This document shows, piece after piece, positions 33,348-42,070 of a stretch of DNA of 42,994 nucleotides (the stretch's first letter is position 1; the number at the start of each line of letters is the position of its first letter). Below the pieces are notes generated by a model. That model was not told the DNA's origin. It saw nothing but the letters and a program-made list of their open reading frames with translations, and searched no databases. Position numbers and translations under genes: made by a program. The DNA comes from Candidatus Thalassarchaeum sp. (GTDB lineage Archaea > Thermoplasmatota > Poseidoniia > Poseidoniales > Thalassarchaeaceae): the NCBI GenBank assembly GCA_022451235.1, contig JAKUOA010000004.1, positions 1-42,994 of the forward strand, written 5' to 3'.

Positions 33348-34439
33348 ATGGCCAAGAAGGACACTTATCTCGCGCTTTTGCGTAGAGGAATTGATGAAAA
33401 TACAGCCCAACTCCTTGCTGACTCGGGTATCAAAGTTGGCGATTTGAAGAAACTCGATGAAGAGAAACTTCGTAATAACTACGGCCTCAAGAAAGAGATA
33501 GCTAAATCTGTTCTTGAGGCTGTCAAATCAGGGCCTAGAGCGGCTGCAAAGCAACGTTACCTAGCCGATGTTCTTTCTAAGGACCAGAAAAAGAAGGTCG
33601 ACAAAATCGAGGAGCAACGCTTCAAGCGTGAGCAGAAGGATATCGTTACAGAACTTAACGAGAAGAAAGAGGAATTACGCATAGCCAAGGTCGAGGCTTT
33701 CCGCTCCAAGAAACTGGTCATGAATCGACTAGGGAAAACCGTTGAACTTATTGTCAAATTAGAGAATTCATTCGATGATGAATCTAAGCGTGAACAGCGT
33801 AGCAAACTACGTGATCAACTTGAGACTAGAGGTCTAGAAGCAGCTAGAGACCACGAGATGCTTGAATTGGTAGGAACTCCTCAAGACATTGTGGATTTCC
33901 GCCGAAAAATAGCCCCTAAACTGTGTATGTATGCCTGCCCAATATGTGGTGAGGAAATGGATCCTCGAGGCGGGAACGTCATTGAAGATACAACGGATTT
34001 CTCCTTTGTTTGCTGGGAATGTGAGGAAGAATTCCATGCTCCAATGGCAAACTTTGTCGATAAGCAACTAAACAACGGCTCTCGAATAAAAATCGATCCG
34101 AAGATGAAACCACGAGAAAAGCGTGTTCGAAAGCCAAAGAAGAAGTCGGCTGAAACAATCAAGGATTTGATGGTGAAGGATTTGGAAGCGACCGGAGCAT
34201 CCGCTGAAGAGATGGCAGCAGCAGTCGAAGCAAGCGACTTGACTGGCGGCTTGATGAGTATTGATGAGTGGATTGACCAAACCCTCGCTGCTAAGGGATA
34301 CATCCAAGCGCAAGAGCACCGAGAAGACTTCATCCTCGCTACCGGTGCTGGTGCTACCAAGTTCAACAAGTGGATGAAGAAGGCAGGCCTTGTCTTCAAT
34401 AAGCAGACAGGACAGTGGACTCGCTGGAAAAATGACTGA
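33348..34439 (+). CDS. HhH / coiled-coil / zinc-ribbon protein of unknown function
   Basis: A 363-residue basic protein. Residues about 8-58 look like two helix-hairpin-helix-type repeats (RRGIDENTAQLLADSGIKV, EEKLRNNYGLKKEIAKSVLEAV). A long charged coiled coil follows (about 75-160). A zinc-ribbon-like element has C197-x2-C200 (CPIC) and C222-x2-C225 (CWEC), with C193 nearby. A lysine/arginine-rich segment (KPREKRVRKPKKKS) and a helical C-terminus with a tryptophan-rich end complete it. The parts suggest binding to DNA, RNA or the ribosome. GGGAG precedes the ATG. No family was recognised. It follows ksgA after a 100-base gap. Confidence 0.75.
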   Translation: MAKKDTYLALLRRGIDENTAQLLADSGIKVGDLKKLDEEKLRNNYGLKKEIAKSVLEAVKSGPRAAAKQRYLADVLSKDQKKKVDKIEEQRFKREQKDIVTELNEKKEELRIAKVEAFRSKKLVMNRLGKTVELIVKLENSFDDESKREQRSKLRDQLETRGLEAARDHEMLELVGTPQDIVDFRRKIAPKLCMYACPICGEEMDPRGGNVIEDTTDFSFVCWECEEEFHAPMANFVDKQLNNGSRIKIDPKMKPREKRVRKPKKKSAETIKDLMVKDLEATGASAEEMAAAVEASDLTGGLMSIDEWIDQTLAAKGYIQAQEHREDFILATGAGATKFNKWMKKAGLVFNKQTGQWTRWKND

Positions 34440-34483
34440 ATTCGCCGGTCGATTTGAAGACGAATAATCGAGTCGGGGTATCC

Positions 34484-34771
34484 ATGGCGATAGTCCGCTT
34501 CTTTCGCGGAGCTCTTCTTCTTGGGGTTGCAGAAGCCGAAGAAGACGAGTCCTTGGTTGAGGTAGCCGAGAAGGCTGGAGTGGATATTCCAACGAACTGT
34601 ACTTCGGGTAACTGCGGCACATGTTTAGTTCGATTAAAGAGCGGTGAAGTGGATTATCCAGAGCCATTACCCCCCGGTCTTGATGAATTCTTAGTAGAGG
34701 ACGGAGGGATCCTCTCATGCTGTATGCAAGCTAACGGAACCTGCGATATCGATGTAATTCCACCTTTGTGA
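34484..34771 (+). CDS. Plant-type [2Fe-2S] ferredoxin
   Basis: A small electron carrier of 95 residues. The ligand pattern is C39-x4-C44-x2-C47 (NCTSGNCGTC) with a final Cys at 79 or 80 (ILSCCMQ), the standard plant-type/adrenodoxin-like arrangement. The ATG at 34484 has GGGGT ahead and gives the usual beta-strand start (AIVRFFRGALLLGVAEAEED). It is followed within 10 bases by a single-pass membrane protein and then a cupin, so the three probably form one transcript. Confidence 0.88.
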   Translation: MAIVRFFRGALLLGVAEAEEDESLVEVAEKAGVDIPTNCTSGNCGTCLVRLKSGEVDYPEPLPPGLDEFLVEDGGILSCCMQANGTCDIDVIPPL

Positions 34772-34780
34772 TGTGATATT

Positions 34781-34942
34781 ATGGACGACCAAGAATTCAT
34801 TTTTCTTGTAATCTTTAATGTAGTAGGGGTAGGAATTGCTGTTTGGTTCCTATACACTCGTCTGCGTGCAAAACTCGTAGAGGTGGAGGAGCGTAAATCA
34901 CGAAGATGGAAACGTGATAGTAAAATGGAGAGTGAAGAATGA
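34781..34942 (+). CDS. Small single-pass membrane protein (53 residues)
   Basis: A 53-residue ORF: acidic start MDDQEF, one hydrophobic helix ([19 protein letters not shown]), then a strongly basic and acidic cytosolic tail ([19 protein letters not shown]). It follows the ferredoxin after 9 bases, and its stop overlaps the start of the cupin as ATGA. The tight spacing and typical topology support a real gene. It could anchor a partner at the membrane, but this is inference. Confidence 0.7.
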   Translation: MDDQEFIFLVIFNVVGVGIAVWFLYTRLRAKLVEVEERKSRRWKRDSKMESEE

Positions 34943-35301
34943 TGGATATAATCAACCTAAAAGAAAAACTTGGCAAATTTTCCGATCATTGGTCGCCAAA
35001 AGTTATCGCCGAATTAAACGATTATCAATTCAAATTAGTGAAAATCCAAGGTGAATTTGTATGGCACAATCATCCAGATACCGATGAGGTTTTCATCGTC
35101 ATCGAAGGGAGCATGAAAATCGAGTTCGAAAATGAGACAATCGAATTGAACGAAGGTGAGATGATAGTCGTACCCAAAGGGGTTGAACACAAACCATATG
35201 CCGAATCTGAATGCAAGGTTATGCTAGTAGAACCACGCGGTGTAGTTAACACCGGCGAAGCCGATAGCGAACTTACAGCAGATAATGACATCTGGATTTG
35301 A
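34939..35301 (+). CDS. Cupin-domain protein
   Basis: A 120-residue single-cupin protein. Motif 1 is [15 protein letters not shown] (H43, H45, E50) and motif 2 is [17 protein letters not shown] (H84), giving a 3-His/1-Glu metal site. The family includes small dioxygenases, isomerases and sensors; the reaction cannot be told. Starts at 34939 or 34942 (two adjacent ATG codons) overlap the stop of the upstream membrane protein. Confidence 0.85.
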   Translation: MMDIINLKEKLGKFSDHWSPKVIAELNDYQFKLVKIQGEFVWHNHPDTDEVFIVIEGSMKIEFENETIELNEGEMIVVPKGVEHKPYAESECKVMLVEPRGVVNTGEADSELTADNDIWI

Positions 35302-35305
35302 ATAC

Positions 35306-35605
35306 TCATTCGTTAATTGCAGCAGTCCATCTATCTGCTTGAGGCACACCAACAACTTCGATATGGCAAGCGAGGACTCCCTTCTGTTGATTAATTTCAG
35401 AGCGAAGTTCCATGAGGTCGTTGATACAACACGGGCAATGTGCTCTGGTTGGTTGAACCCACAATTGAACTATTCCTGCATCATCAACTTCAACTCCTTT
35501 CAGAATTGATTCATCAGTCATTTCTTTTCCATGAGGTTCTATTCTTCCTCGTAGTAATCTTGCAAGCCGCTTTTGAGCAGTTGCTTTAGTACGGGACACA
35601 ATCAT
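35306..35605 (-). CDS. Small MIP18/DUF59-like Fe-S assembly protein (tentative)
   Basis: A 99-residue protein. The segment from about 50 to 95 (DAGIVQLWVQPTRAHCPCC, then GVLACHIEVVGVPQADRW) follows the strand-turn-Cys-helix-strand course of the MIP18/PaaD family used in Fe-S cluster assembly, with the key Cys in CPCC. The N-terminus is basic. The ATG at 35605 overlaps the stop of the M24 peptidase as ATGA, so translation is coupled. It converges with the cupin gene. Family identity is by pattern only. Confidence 0.55.
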   Translation of the reverse strand: MIVSRTKATAQKRLARLLRGRIEPHGKEMTDESILKGVEVDDAGIVQLWVQPTRAHCPCCINDLMELRSEINQQKGVLACHIEVVGVPQADRWTAAINE

Positions 35606-36858
35606 TCCTCCCATTCTGTGAGTAAATCCCATGAATCTCCCATAGTCAGACATTCAATTCCATCCGAAGTTCGAGCAAATGTGTCCTCAGTGCCTATTGC
35701 TCCAGAGTCATAGATTACCTTAGGTTCTACCGCCATCGTTCCTCCAATCGGGAGTTCTCTATCAAAACGATCGGCGATAACCGGCGTCTCATCAAGCTCT
35801 AACCCTACTGAATGGCCAAGAAATACGGCTTGTTCGGGTGCCATTCCCATAAGATGTTCAGAATAGCCCATTTCTTCTGCCATCCCACTACCAATTCTCC
35901 AAGCCTCCGAACAATAGTCTCCTCTTCCGAGGCTTGCAACAACTGAGTCTCTAATCTCTGCCATGTCGTCCAATTTAGTCACCGATTCCTCATTGAGTCG
36001 ACCAGCGCAGAACATTCGTGTACAATCTGAGACATAGCCGCGGTGTAGATGAACAATATCGACTATTACAGGCTCGCCGGCTGCGACTTTTGCGTGGCCC
36101 GCACCTAGTGAAGAGATTGGACTTGCTCCTAGTCCCCCGATAGCAGAATCGAAGTACGATGGAACTGCTCCTGATCTTCCAGCGGCGATTACAACTCGGT
36201 CGCAATCCATTGGCCATCGTCTCATCCTAATGCGTCCTCCAAATCCTGCTGCTCGACTGACTTCATCGGCCGCAGCAGCCATTTCTAATTCGCTGCGCCC
36301 CTCTCCGCCAAATTCTCTGACTGCTTCGAACATCTCTCTATTTATTCGTCCGCTTTCTCGCAGCATTTCAATTTCCCAAGCAGATTTTGTTTCCCGCAAA
36401 CCATACATTAGGTAAGTCGCATCCTGCATTTCACCTAGTGCGGACATTCTTCTAGAGAAGTACTGCCACCTGTCATGGGGCATTTTTCCAGCCAGCATAG
36501 CTGGCGCAGAAGTTGCGCCAAGTGAATGGAGTGCATCCGTCATTTGTCTCATTCTTGGCTGAGCGGTAATCGGATCCGGAGCATCATCACCTCCCGATTC
36601 AAATGTCGCTCTTCTCAGTGATTTTCGAACCCAATGGGTATTCTCTACATCTGATCCCTCAGCACCGATGAGAATCATCCCGTTTTGTCTACCACCAGTC
36701 AACCAGTAGAGTTCTATTGGGTCATCGATTAGTACCGACTCAAAACCAGTTTCTGCGAGTGCTGACGACAACCTACTACGACGCTCTTCCAACTCAGTAA
36801 CAGGCACTCGCCAGTCTTCTCCATCTGGGCCGGTAAGTCGCTCCGCATCCCACGCCAT
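35602..36858 (-). CDS. M24-family metallopeptidase (Xaa-Pro aminopeptidase-like)
   Basis: A 418-residue creatinase/aminopeptidase-P fold protein. It has an N-terminal creatinase-like domain (about 1-150) and a C-terminal pita-bread domain with the metal ligands in order: Asp in VIVDIVHLHRGYVSD, second Asp in SDCTRMF, His in FLGHSVGLELDE, Glu in MAVEPKVIY and Glu in IGTEDTF. It probably removes N-terminal residues before proline, or hydrolyses dipeptides such as Xaa-Pro. The start at 36858 (MAWDAERL) is preferred to 36891 because the extra 11 residues are cysteine-rich and unlike the family. It diverges from pgk. Confidence 0.9.
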   Translation of the reverse strand: MAWDAERLTGPDGEDWRVPVTELEERRSRLSSALAETGFESVLIDDPIELYWLTGGRQNGMILIGAEGSDVENTHWVRKSLRRATFESGGDDAPDPITAQPRMRQMTDALHSLGATSAPAMLAGKMPHDRWQYFSRRMSALGEMQDATYLMYGLRETKSAWEIEMLRESGRINREMFEAVREFGGEGRSELEMAAAADEVSRAAGFGGRIRMRRWPMDCDRVVIAAGRSGAVPSYFDSAIGGLGASPISSLGAGHAKVAAGEPVIVDIVHLHRGYVSDCTRMFCAGRLNEESVTKLDDMAEIRDSVVASLGRGDYCSEAWRIGSGMAEEMGYSEHLMGMAPEQAVFLGHSVGLELDETPVIADRFDRELPIGGTMAVEPKVIYDSGAIGTEDTFARTSDGIECLTMGDSWDLLTEWEE

Positions 36859-36945
36859 CAACTCGCCACTACAGCAAAGACACAAAGGCATTGGGGGGGA
36901 GTTCTGAGCCGTCCTATCTCCATCATTATCAAAAGACGCCTGCTA

Positions 36946-38193
36946 GTGGCCCACATCGTGAAAGACGTTCTATCCTTGGACGACATTCACCTAAGCGGTA
37001 AGCGTGTGCTATATCGCGTCGACATTAATTCACCCCTTCATCCAGAGACTGGTGCCTTCCTAGATGATGGAAGACTTAGGGCGATTCTACCTACTCTTGC
37101 TGACCTATCCGAATCTAAGGTTGTGATTATTGGGCATCAGTCTAGGCCAGGTAAAGACGATTTCACTGATCTGTCAGGTCATGCAGAAAGACTTCGCAGA
37201 ATTCTTGTTCGACCTATTCGTTTTGTTCCCGATGTCTGTGGTAAAGAAGCAATAGATGCCATTAGAAGTTTGAAAAATGGAGAAATTCTATGCTTGGACA
37301 ATGTGAGAATGCACAATGAGGAAATTTCCCTAAAGAAGGCAGAATTGGAGGAATTACGATTATCTCAAATCGTCATGAATTTAGCCCCTGAATTTGATGC
37401 CTATGTTACCGACGCATTCGCTGCAGCACACCGAAATTCCCCTACTTTGACCGGCTTTGCCGATGATTTACCTTGTATTGCAGGGCGCTTGATGCAACGA
37501 GAAATTAGCGCTCTACAAACCGCTGTTACAAATCCACCACGACCATACGTTGCAATTCTCGGCGGGGCTAAGGCGGACGATTCATTTCGAGTTGCTCAGA
37601 ATCTAATCAATCGAGGTGTAGTAGATACTATTGCGTTTGTTGGTGTGGTTGGAAATATGGTTCTCTGGGTACAAGGAGTTGACATCGGAGAGGGAAATAA
37701 GGAATTTATCAGAGGCACCTTAGGAGAAGATTTTGATATCGCTTGGGAGATGGCCAACGAGCTTGTTGAGAATCATTCAAATTTTCTCTTAGTCCCCACT
37801 GATGTTGCGGTGGAAATTCGAGATGAACGAGTTGGGCTGAGCATCGATGAACTACCAGTCCCCCATCCAATTTACGATATTGGTGTCGAAACCTTGATGC
37901 AATTACGACCTGTATTGATGCAAGCAGGTTGCATTCTTTGGAATGGACCTGCTAGTTACTTTGAGAAACCCTCCTTCGCGTTTGGAACAATTGAGATTCT
38001 CAACATGTGTACCGAAACCACGGCCATGACAATTGTAGGTGGTGGCCATACCAGTGCCTTAGTGAACTCCCGAGGAGTTGCAAACAAGGTTTCACACAAT
38101 AGCACCGGCGGAGGAGCCTGCTTGCAGATGCTTTGTGGGGATAGAATGCCGGTTATCGAAGCACTGCAACATTCTGCAGAAAAGTTTCGTTAG
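36946..38193 (+). CDS. pgk: Phosphoglycerate kinase
   Basis: A glycolytic/gluconeogenic enzyme that transfers phosphate from 1,3-bisphosphoglycerate to ADP. It has 415 residues, with the conserved start RVLYRVDINSPL (N-domain), AFAAAHRNSPTLTGF, a central ILGGAKADDSF hinge region, LVPTDVAV, ILWNGPASYFE and the nucleotide-binding VGGGHTSALV near the end. The gene starts with GTG 36946 (or GTG 36958). No Shine-Dalgarno is visible, and it diverges from the peptidase gene. The length is usual for archaeal PGK. Confidence 0.96.
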   Translation: MAHIVKDVLSLDDIHLSGKRVLYRVDINSPLHPETGAFLDDGRLRAILPTLADLSESKVVIIGHQSRPGKDDFTDLSGHAERLRRILVRPIRFVPDVCGKEAIDAIRSLKNGEILCLDNVRMHNEEISLKKAELEELRLSQIVMNLAPEFDAYVTDAFAAAHRNSPTLTGFADDLPCIAGRLMQREISALQTAVTNPPRPYVAILGGAKADDSFRVAQNLINRGVVDTIAFVGVVGNMVLWVQGVDIGEGNKEFIRGTLGEDFDIAWEMANELVENHSNFLLVPTDVAVEIRDERVGLSIDELPVPHPIYDIGVETLMQLRPVLMQAGCILWNGPASYFEKPSFAFGTIEILNMCTETTAMTIVGGGHTSALVNSRGVANKVSHNSTGGGACLQMLCGDRMPVIEALQHSAEKFR

Positions 38194-38241
38194 AGAAATT
38201 CCGCCAAAACCCTAATTCGTCTACAGCGATTACAGTCAGAT

Positions 38242-38784
38242 ATGGAAGAAGAGCCAAACTCTGACACTCTAGAAGGTACAACAGAACCAACAGTAGTAGA
38301 TGCGGGGAGAGTATTCGTCAACACTGGTCCAGAATTTCCAGTTCAGAAGAATCAAGCTGCAAAGGTAATTGGGATACTGGTTATCATCTGGGGAGCGTTC
38401 AATTTACTCGGATCGCCACTAGCCCTGTTGTCGGATTTTGGAGCGACGGATCTTGATGGGAATCCGATAAGCTATCCGACAGAATATTTTGTAGTGACCA
38501 TGCTATCTTCGGTAATCGCTGGAGCAATTGCTATTTTCGGCGGGTACCAAATGACTCAATACAAGAAAATGGGAATCTGGATGATATTCGGCTCATTTGC
38601 GATTGCGTGGATTGGCAGTATAATTTCTAGTACAATTGCGGGAGGGGCTATGGATACTGCAGATACAGGCGGTTTTGGTGCCGTAATGGGCGCAGGATCT
38701 GGAATTTGCGGTATATTCTGCTATGCCATTTGTGGAATAATTGTGGCAATCCCGCTGATGTTATCTGATGGTGGAATGGAATAA
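38242..38784 (+). CDS. Polytopic membrane protein of unknown function
   Basis: A 180-residue protein. The first 40 residues are polar and acidic, followed by about four hydrophobic helices (about 47-66, 85-102, 113-135 and 152-173). Glycine- and alanine-rich helices and a short linker with GDFGATDLDGNP-like composition are seen. It converges with the phosphohexomutase with stop codons adjacent. No family was recognised. Confidence 0.75.
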   Translation: MEEEPNSDTLEGTTEPTVVDAGRVFVNTGPEFPVQKNQAAKVIGILVIIWGAFNLLGSPLALLSDFGATDLDGNPISYPTEYFVVTMLSSVIAGAIAIFGGYQMTQYKKMGIWMIFGSFAIAWIGSIISSTIAGGAMDTADTGGFGAVMGAGSGICGIFCYAICGIIVAIPLMLSDGGME

Positions 38785-40167
38785 TCATCTCAGTTTGGTC
38801 AAATCCAACATATGACCAATTCGGGAATTAACATCCTCGATGATCGCTACCAATGCTGAATCGTCTCGGCCCTCAGCTCGCATTACCAAAATCGGTTCTG
38901 TATTCGATGGCCTGCAAAGATACCATCCATCAGGATAGCGAACTCTGATCCCGTCCACAGTCGACTTTTCCATATCTGCAAAAGCACCTTCGACAGCCAT
39001 CATGGTTTCTTCTCTTTCTCCAACCAATGGGATCTTTGTCTCATCAGTTGAAGGGTAATCTGGGAGGTTAGTGAATCTCTGGGAGAAACTTACTCCGCCA
39101 TCATTGGGTGCGGGGTCCCGTCCAATTATTTCCAGCAAACGAGCCGCATTGTATAGTGAGCAATCGAATCCAGGCCACCTATCGTGTAGGAAGAAGTGAC
39201 CTGACATTTCTCCAGCCATCACCGCCTCTGGATTACTTCTCAATTCTCTCTTCATGAATGAGTGCCCTGTGCGAACCATTTTCGGAACTCCACCGCTAGT
39301 AAGAATCGCTTCTTCTAGTGCCATACTGCACTTTACATCGTAGAAAACGGTGCGCTCTGCCTCTGTTCCATCGCGACGGTCAACCAAAACATCAGCCGCG
39401 ATGAGAGCCATTAAACGATCAGGATGTATGAATCGACCTTGCTCATCAACCACCCCTATTCTGTCGCCATCTCCATCCATACCAATTCCAAATTCACAAT
39501 TATTCTCAATTACGGCTGCGGACAAATCAACCATATTCTTCTGGCGTGTTGGATCAGGAGGGTGGTTAGGGAAAGTATTGTCCCATTCACAGTGAATTGG
39601 TACTAGTTCAACCCCTAGTCTTTGCATCAGGGATACTGTCAATGGACCCGGAACTGCGTTACCACAATCGATTGCGATCCGGATTGCACGTTGAGGGATT
39701 CCTGCATTTTCTACAATGGTCTGCAATACCTGTTCCTCAAAATCTGGCATCTCAGTTATTGTTCCAGACCCGCTATGGAACTCACCTGAATCGAAAGTTG
39801 CCTTTAGTTCCTGCAATTCTTCTCCAGCCATAGGCAAACTCCCTCGACAAATCTTGAATCCGTTATACTCGGGGGGGTTATGGCTAGCAGTGATAGCCAC
39901 TGCCGCATCTACAGACAAGTCGACAGTGGCTCGATATAACACACCAGTAGTAGTAATTCCAAGGTCGATAACATCGGCCCCTGATGCAGTTATTCCTTGC
40001 AAAAAAGCCTCATGTAATTCAGGGCCCGATTCACGAATATCTCTAGCCACTGCAATTGATTTAGCATCGAGGTGAGTAACCAATGCAGAACCCAGTCTAT
40101 TGGCAAAATCCGTATCCAATTGGCTACCGGCCAACCCACGAATATCGTAGGCCTTGAACACACTCAT
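38785..40167 (-). CDS. Phosphomannomutase/phosphoglucomutase family (alpha-D-phosphohexomutase)
   Basis: A 460-residue enzyme that moves phosphate between C1 and C6 of hexose phosphates for sugar-nucleotide synthesis. It has the phosphoserine loop TASHNP (93-98, Ser95), the metal loop DGDGDR (231-236), a sugar-binding GEMSGHFF, and the phosphate-binding RPSNTEP near the C-terminus, in the canonical four-domain order. Substrate choice (mannose, glucose or glucosamine) is not fixed by these motifs; GEMSGH is typical of PMM/PGM. No other sugar-nucleotide gene is adjacent except the acyltransferase far upstream. Confidence 0.94.
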   Translation of the reverse strand: MSVFKAYDIRGLAGSQLDTDFANRLGSALVTHLDAKSIAVARDIRESGPELHEAFLQGITASGADVIDLGITTTGVLYRATVDLSVDAAVAITASHNPPEYNGFKICRGSLPMAGEELQELKATFDSGEFHSGSGTITEMPDFEEQVLQTIVENAGIPQRAIRIAIDCGNAVPGPLTVSLMQRLGVELVPIHCEWDNTFPNHPPDPTRQKNMVDLSAAVIENNCEFGIGMDGDGDRIGVVDEQGRFIHPDRLMALIAADVLVDRRDGTEAERTVFYDVKCSMALEEAILTSGGVPKMVRTGHSFMKRELRSNPEAVMAGEMSGHFFLHDRWPGFDCSLYNAARLLEIIGRDPAPNDGGVSFSQRFTNLPDYPSTDETKIPLVGEREETMMAVEGAFADMEKSTVDGIRVRYPDGWYLCRPSNTEPILVMRAEGRDDSALVAIIEDVNSRIGHMLDLTKLR

Positions 40168-40239
40168 GGATTAGACGGAGCACTTTTCCTTCATCATCCC
40201 ATCGTGGCTATGGCAACTGAATAATCGAATCTTGAAGGC

Positions 40240-40617
40240 TCAATTCGCCCCTGAACCCCTTACAGCCCGCGCTACGACCTCTACCTTTGCACCCGCAGGT
40301 AATTCCTTCACTCCATATGCGGCACGGGCAGGAAGAATGGTACCTTCCAACCAAGCCGCGTAGACGTCGTTAAATTCGCCGAATTCAGTCATATCTTCTA
40401 GCAGGACCATGACCATAACCAAATCTGCTTTATCTGCTCCTGCCTCACCTAGCAGTACATCGATTTTGGATAGTGCACTAGTGGCCTGTTCAGCCATAGA
40501 ATTGCCACCATCAATTCCAATTTGACCGGCTACCCAAATATCGTCTCCAACAACCATACATGGGTTGTATGGAAACATTGGTTTCACGCCTGCATAGATT
40601 GGTTGCTTCTTACTCAT
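40240..40617 (-). CDS. RidA/YjgF/YER057c family protein (enamine/imine deaminase)
   Basis: A 125-residue protein of the RidA family. The pattern is typical: YNPCMVVGDDIWVAGQIGID, EQATSALSKIDVLLGEAG, FNDVYAAWLEGTILPARAAYGVKELPAGAKVEVVARAVR. Canonical RidA keeps the catalytic arginine in the final RxA segment (here PARAAYGV), and the C-terminal Glu that follows in PxGAxVEVVA is present. Members deaminate reactive 2-aminoacrylate-type enamines. The start at 40617 (MSKKQPIYAG) is chosen over 40632. Downstream of the Nudix gene by 40 bases. Confidence 0.9.
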   Translation of the reverse strand: MSKKQPIYAGVKPMFPYNPCMVVGDDIWVAGQIGIDGGNSMAEQATSALSKIDVLLGEAGADKADLVMVMVLLEDMTEFGEFNDVYAAWLEGTILPARAAYGVKELPAGAKVEVVARAVRGSGAN

Positions 40618-40658
40618 ACACAAACCAGTCAAACTCGCATGATAGGGTTATTCCCTCA

Positions 40659-41123
40659 TCATTCCCTTAGCATATCCACGATATCCAAGTGGTCTGCGGC
40701 GACGGTATCTTTGGTCAACTCGTCGATTGGCACCCATGCAGCAGACACTGCGTCGTCCGCCCCTTTCGGTTCTGTATCAATGTCAGCATCTACGAGATAG
40801 AAAAGACCTACACAGTGTTTTCGAGGATCTCTACCAGGTGCACCTAGTACATGCAAAACTCTTGGGTTTAGGCCTTCTATTCCGGTTTCTTCCTGTAATT
40901 CACGTAGAACTGCATCTTCTGGGTCTTCTCCATAATCGACAAAACCTCCTGGAAATGCCCACAATCCTTGCCATACTGCGGGGTCTGGACCACGTTCTAT
41001 CATCAGTAATTCGAGTCCATTTTTTGTTTCCCGTGCCGCTACTGCGTCAACAGTGACCGACGGGCTATGATATCCATCTCTACCACATGTAGGACAACGC
41101 TTGGTGTTCGGTTCAGCTCCCAT
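40659..41123 (-). CDS. Nudix hydrolase (ADP-ribose/NTP pyrophosphatase type)
   Basis: A 154-residue enzyme that cleaves nucleoside diphosphate derivatives. The complete Nudix box spans 60-82 (G60, E66, R74-E75, E78-E79, G81), unlike the degenerate box in Spt5. A short CPTC sequence near the N-terminus recalls a zinc-ribbon-bearing subgroup, although only one CxxC is present. The start overlaps the UppS stop by about 11 bases, so it is probably co-transcribed. The substrate is unknown. Confidence 0.93.
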   Translation of the reverse strand: MGAEPNTKRCPTCGRDGYHSPSVTVDAVAARETKNGLELLMIERGPDPAVWQGLWAFPGGFVDYGEDPEDAVLRELQEETGIEGLNPRVLHVLGAPGRDPRKHCVGLFYLVDADIDTEPKGADDAVSAAWVPIDELTKDTVAADHLDIVDMLRE

Positions 41124-42003
41124 AACGCCTTCTCCTCATTTGATAATCTTCAATCGCTTCGTATAGGTCTCTTCGACCGAATGATGGCCAATGTACATCG
41201 GAGAAGTAGAGTTCTGAGTAAGCGATTTGCCACAAAAGGAAATTCGAAACCCTTTCCTCGCCCGAGGTTCTGATAACTAAATCAGGGTCTGGTAAATCCG
41301 CAGTATAGAGTCGATTAGAGATTGTTGACGGGTCGATTGAATCGAGTTCGATTTCCCCCGAAGCGTGTGCTTCAGCAATTTCCTTCACCGCATCAACAAT
41401 TTCCTCTCTGCCTCCATATGCAAGACAGACTGTGAATAGGAAATCGCTGTACTTCGAGGTTGCTTCTTCTGCTTTTTTGATTGCATCCAGAACCCTACTT
41501 GGGAGTAATTCCTTGCGCCCTACTACCTGAACTCGAACATTGTTATCATGAATCAATGGATCCTGTGAGATTTCTTCGAGACCGGAGATATACAGATCGA
41601 ATAGAGTTTCGAGTTCTGCATCGTCGCGAGAGGATAGGTTTTCCGTAGACAATGCATAGACCGTTAGGTAAGGAATTTCTAGGTCTAGAACCCAACGCAT
41701 AACTTCCTTCAATTTCTGTTTTCCAGCAGAGTGTCCTGCTTCGGTTTGTAGCGAACGATTCCAAGCAAATCTACGATTACCATCCATGATCATTGAGATG
41801 TGCTTCGGCATCATTTCAGGACCTGAGGAAACCACTCTCTCACGAAGTCGACTCCTTCTGATTCTGTCAGTACGAGAGATGAAACTCCATGCTAGCCGCG
41901 AATTCGCAACCCATCTAGCAGGGGCGGCAATGAGTCGCCACCGCAGTAGCCAATGAGCAAGAGCGTCAATTCTACGCCCTAACGCACTGCGGGTTCTTCC
42001 CAT
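41113..42003 (-). CDS. uppS: cis-Prenyltransferase (undecaprenyl/polyprenyl diphosphate synthase, UppS)
   Basis: Condenses isopentenyl diphosphate units in cis to make the lipid carrier used in glycan assembly. The core begins at residue about 65 with HISMIMDGNRRFA (D74 is the Mg-binding Asp), then GHSAGKQ, YALSTENL, RVQVVGR, and a C-terminal PDLVIRTSGEERVSNFLLWQ with FSDVHWP. It is preceded by a basic, tryptophan-containing N-terminal extension of about 65 residues (MGRTRSALGRRIDALAHWL...), which is unlike the short N-terminus of most relatives. The extension may be an amphipathic membrane-binding segment, or the start may be at ATG codons near residue 64-65. Confidence 0.93.
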   Translation of the reverse strand: MGRTRSALGRRIDALAHWLLRWRLIAAPARWVANSRLAWSFISRTDRIRRSRLRERVVSSGPEMMPKHISMIMDGNRRFAWNRSLQTEAGHSAGKQKLKEVMRWVLDLEIPYLTVYALSTENLSSRDDAELETLFDLYISGLEEISQDPLIHDNNVRVQVVGRKELLPSRVLDAIKKAEEATSKYSDFLFTVCLAYGGREEIVDAVKEIAEAHASGEIELDSIDPSTISNRLYTADLPDPDLVIRTSGEERVSNFLLWQIAYSELYFSDVHWPSFGRRDLYEAIEDYQMRRRRYGS

Positions 42004-42070
42004 GCCTAAACCAAATGTCTACTGCGCTAAAGGTCGTCGGCGGCAACGGTTCGCATTTTGTTCAGAAAAA

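Noticed and set aside
33881..34718. Two long minus-strand ORFs opposite the HhH/coiled-coil and ferredoxin genes
   Set aside because: They run antisense across well-supported genes with Shine-Dalgarno-supported starts; composition is Ser/Arg/Leu-rich without motifs.
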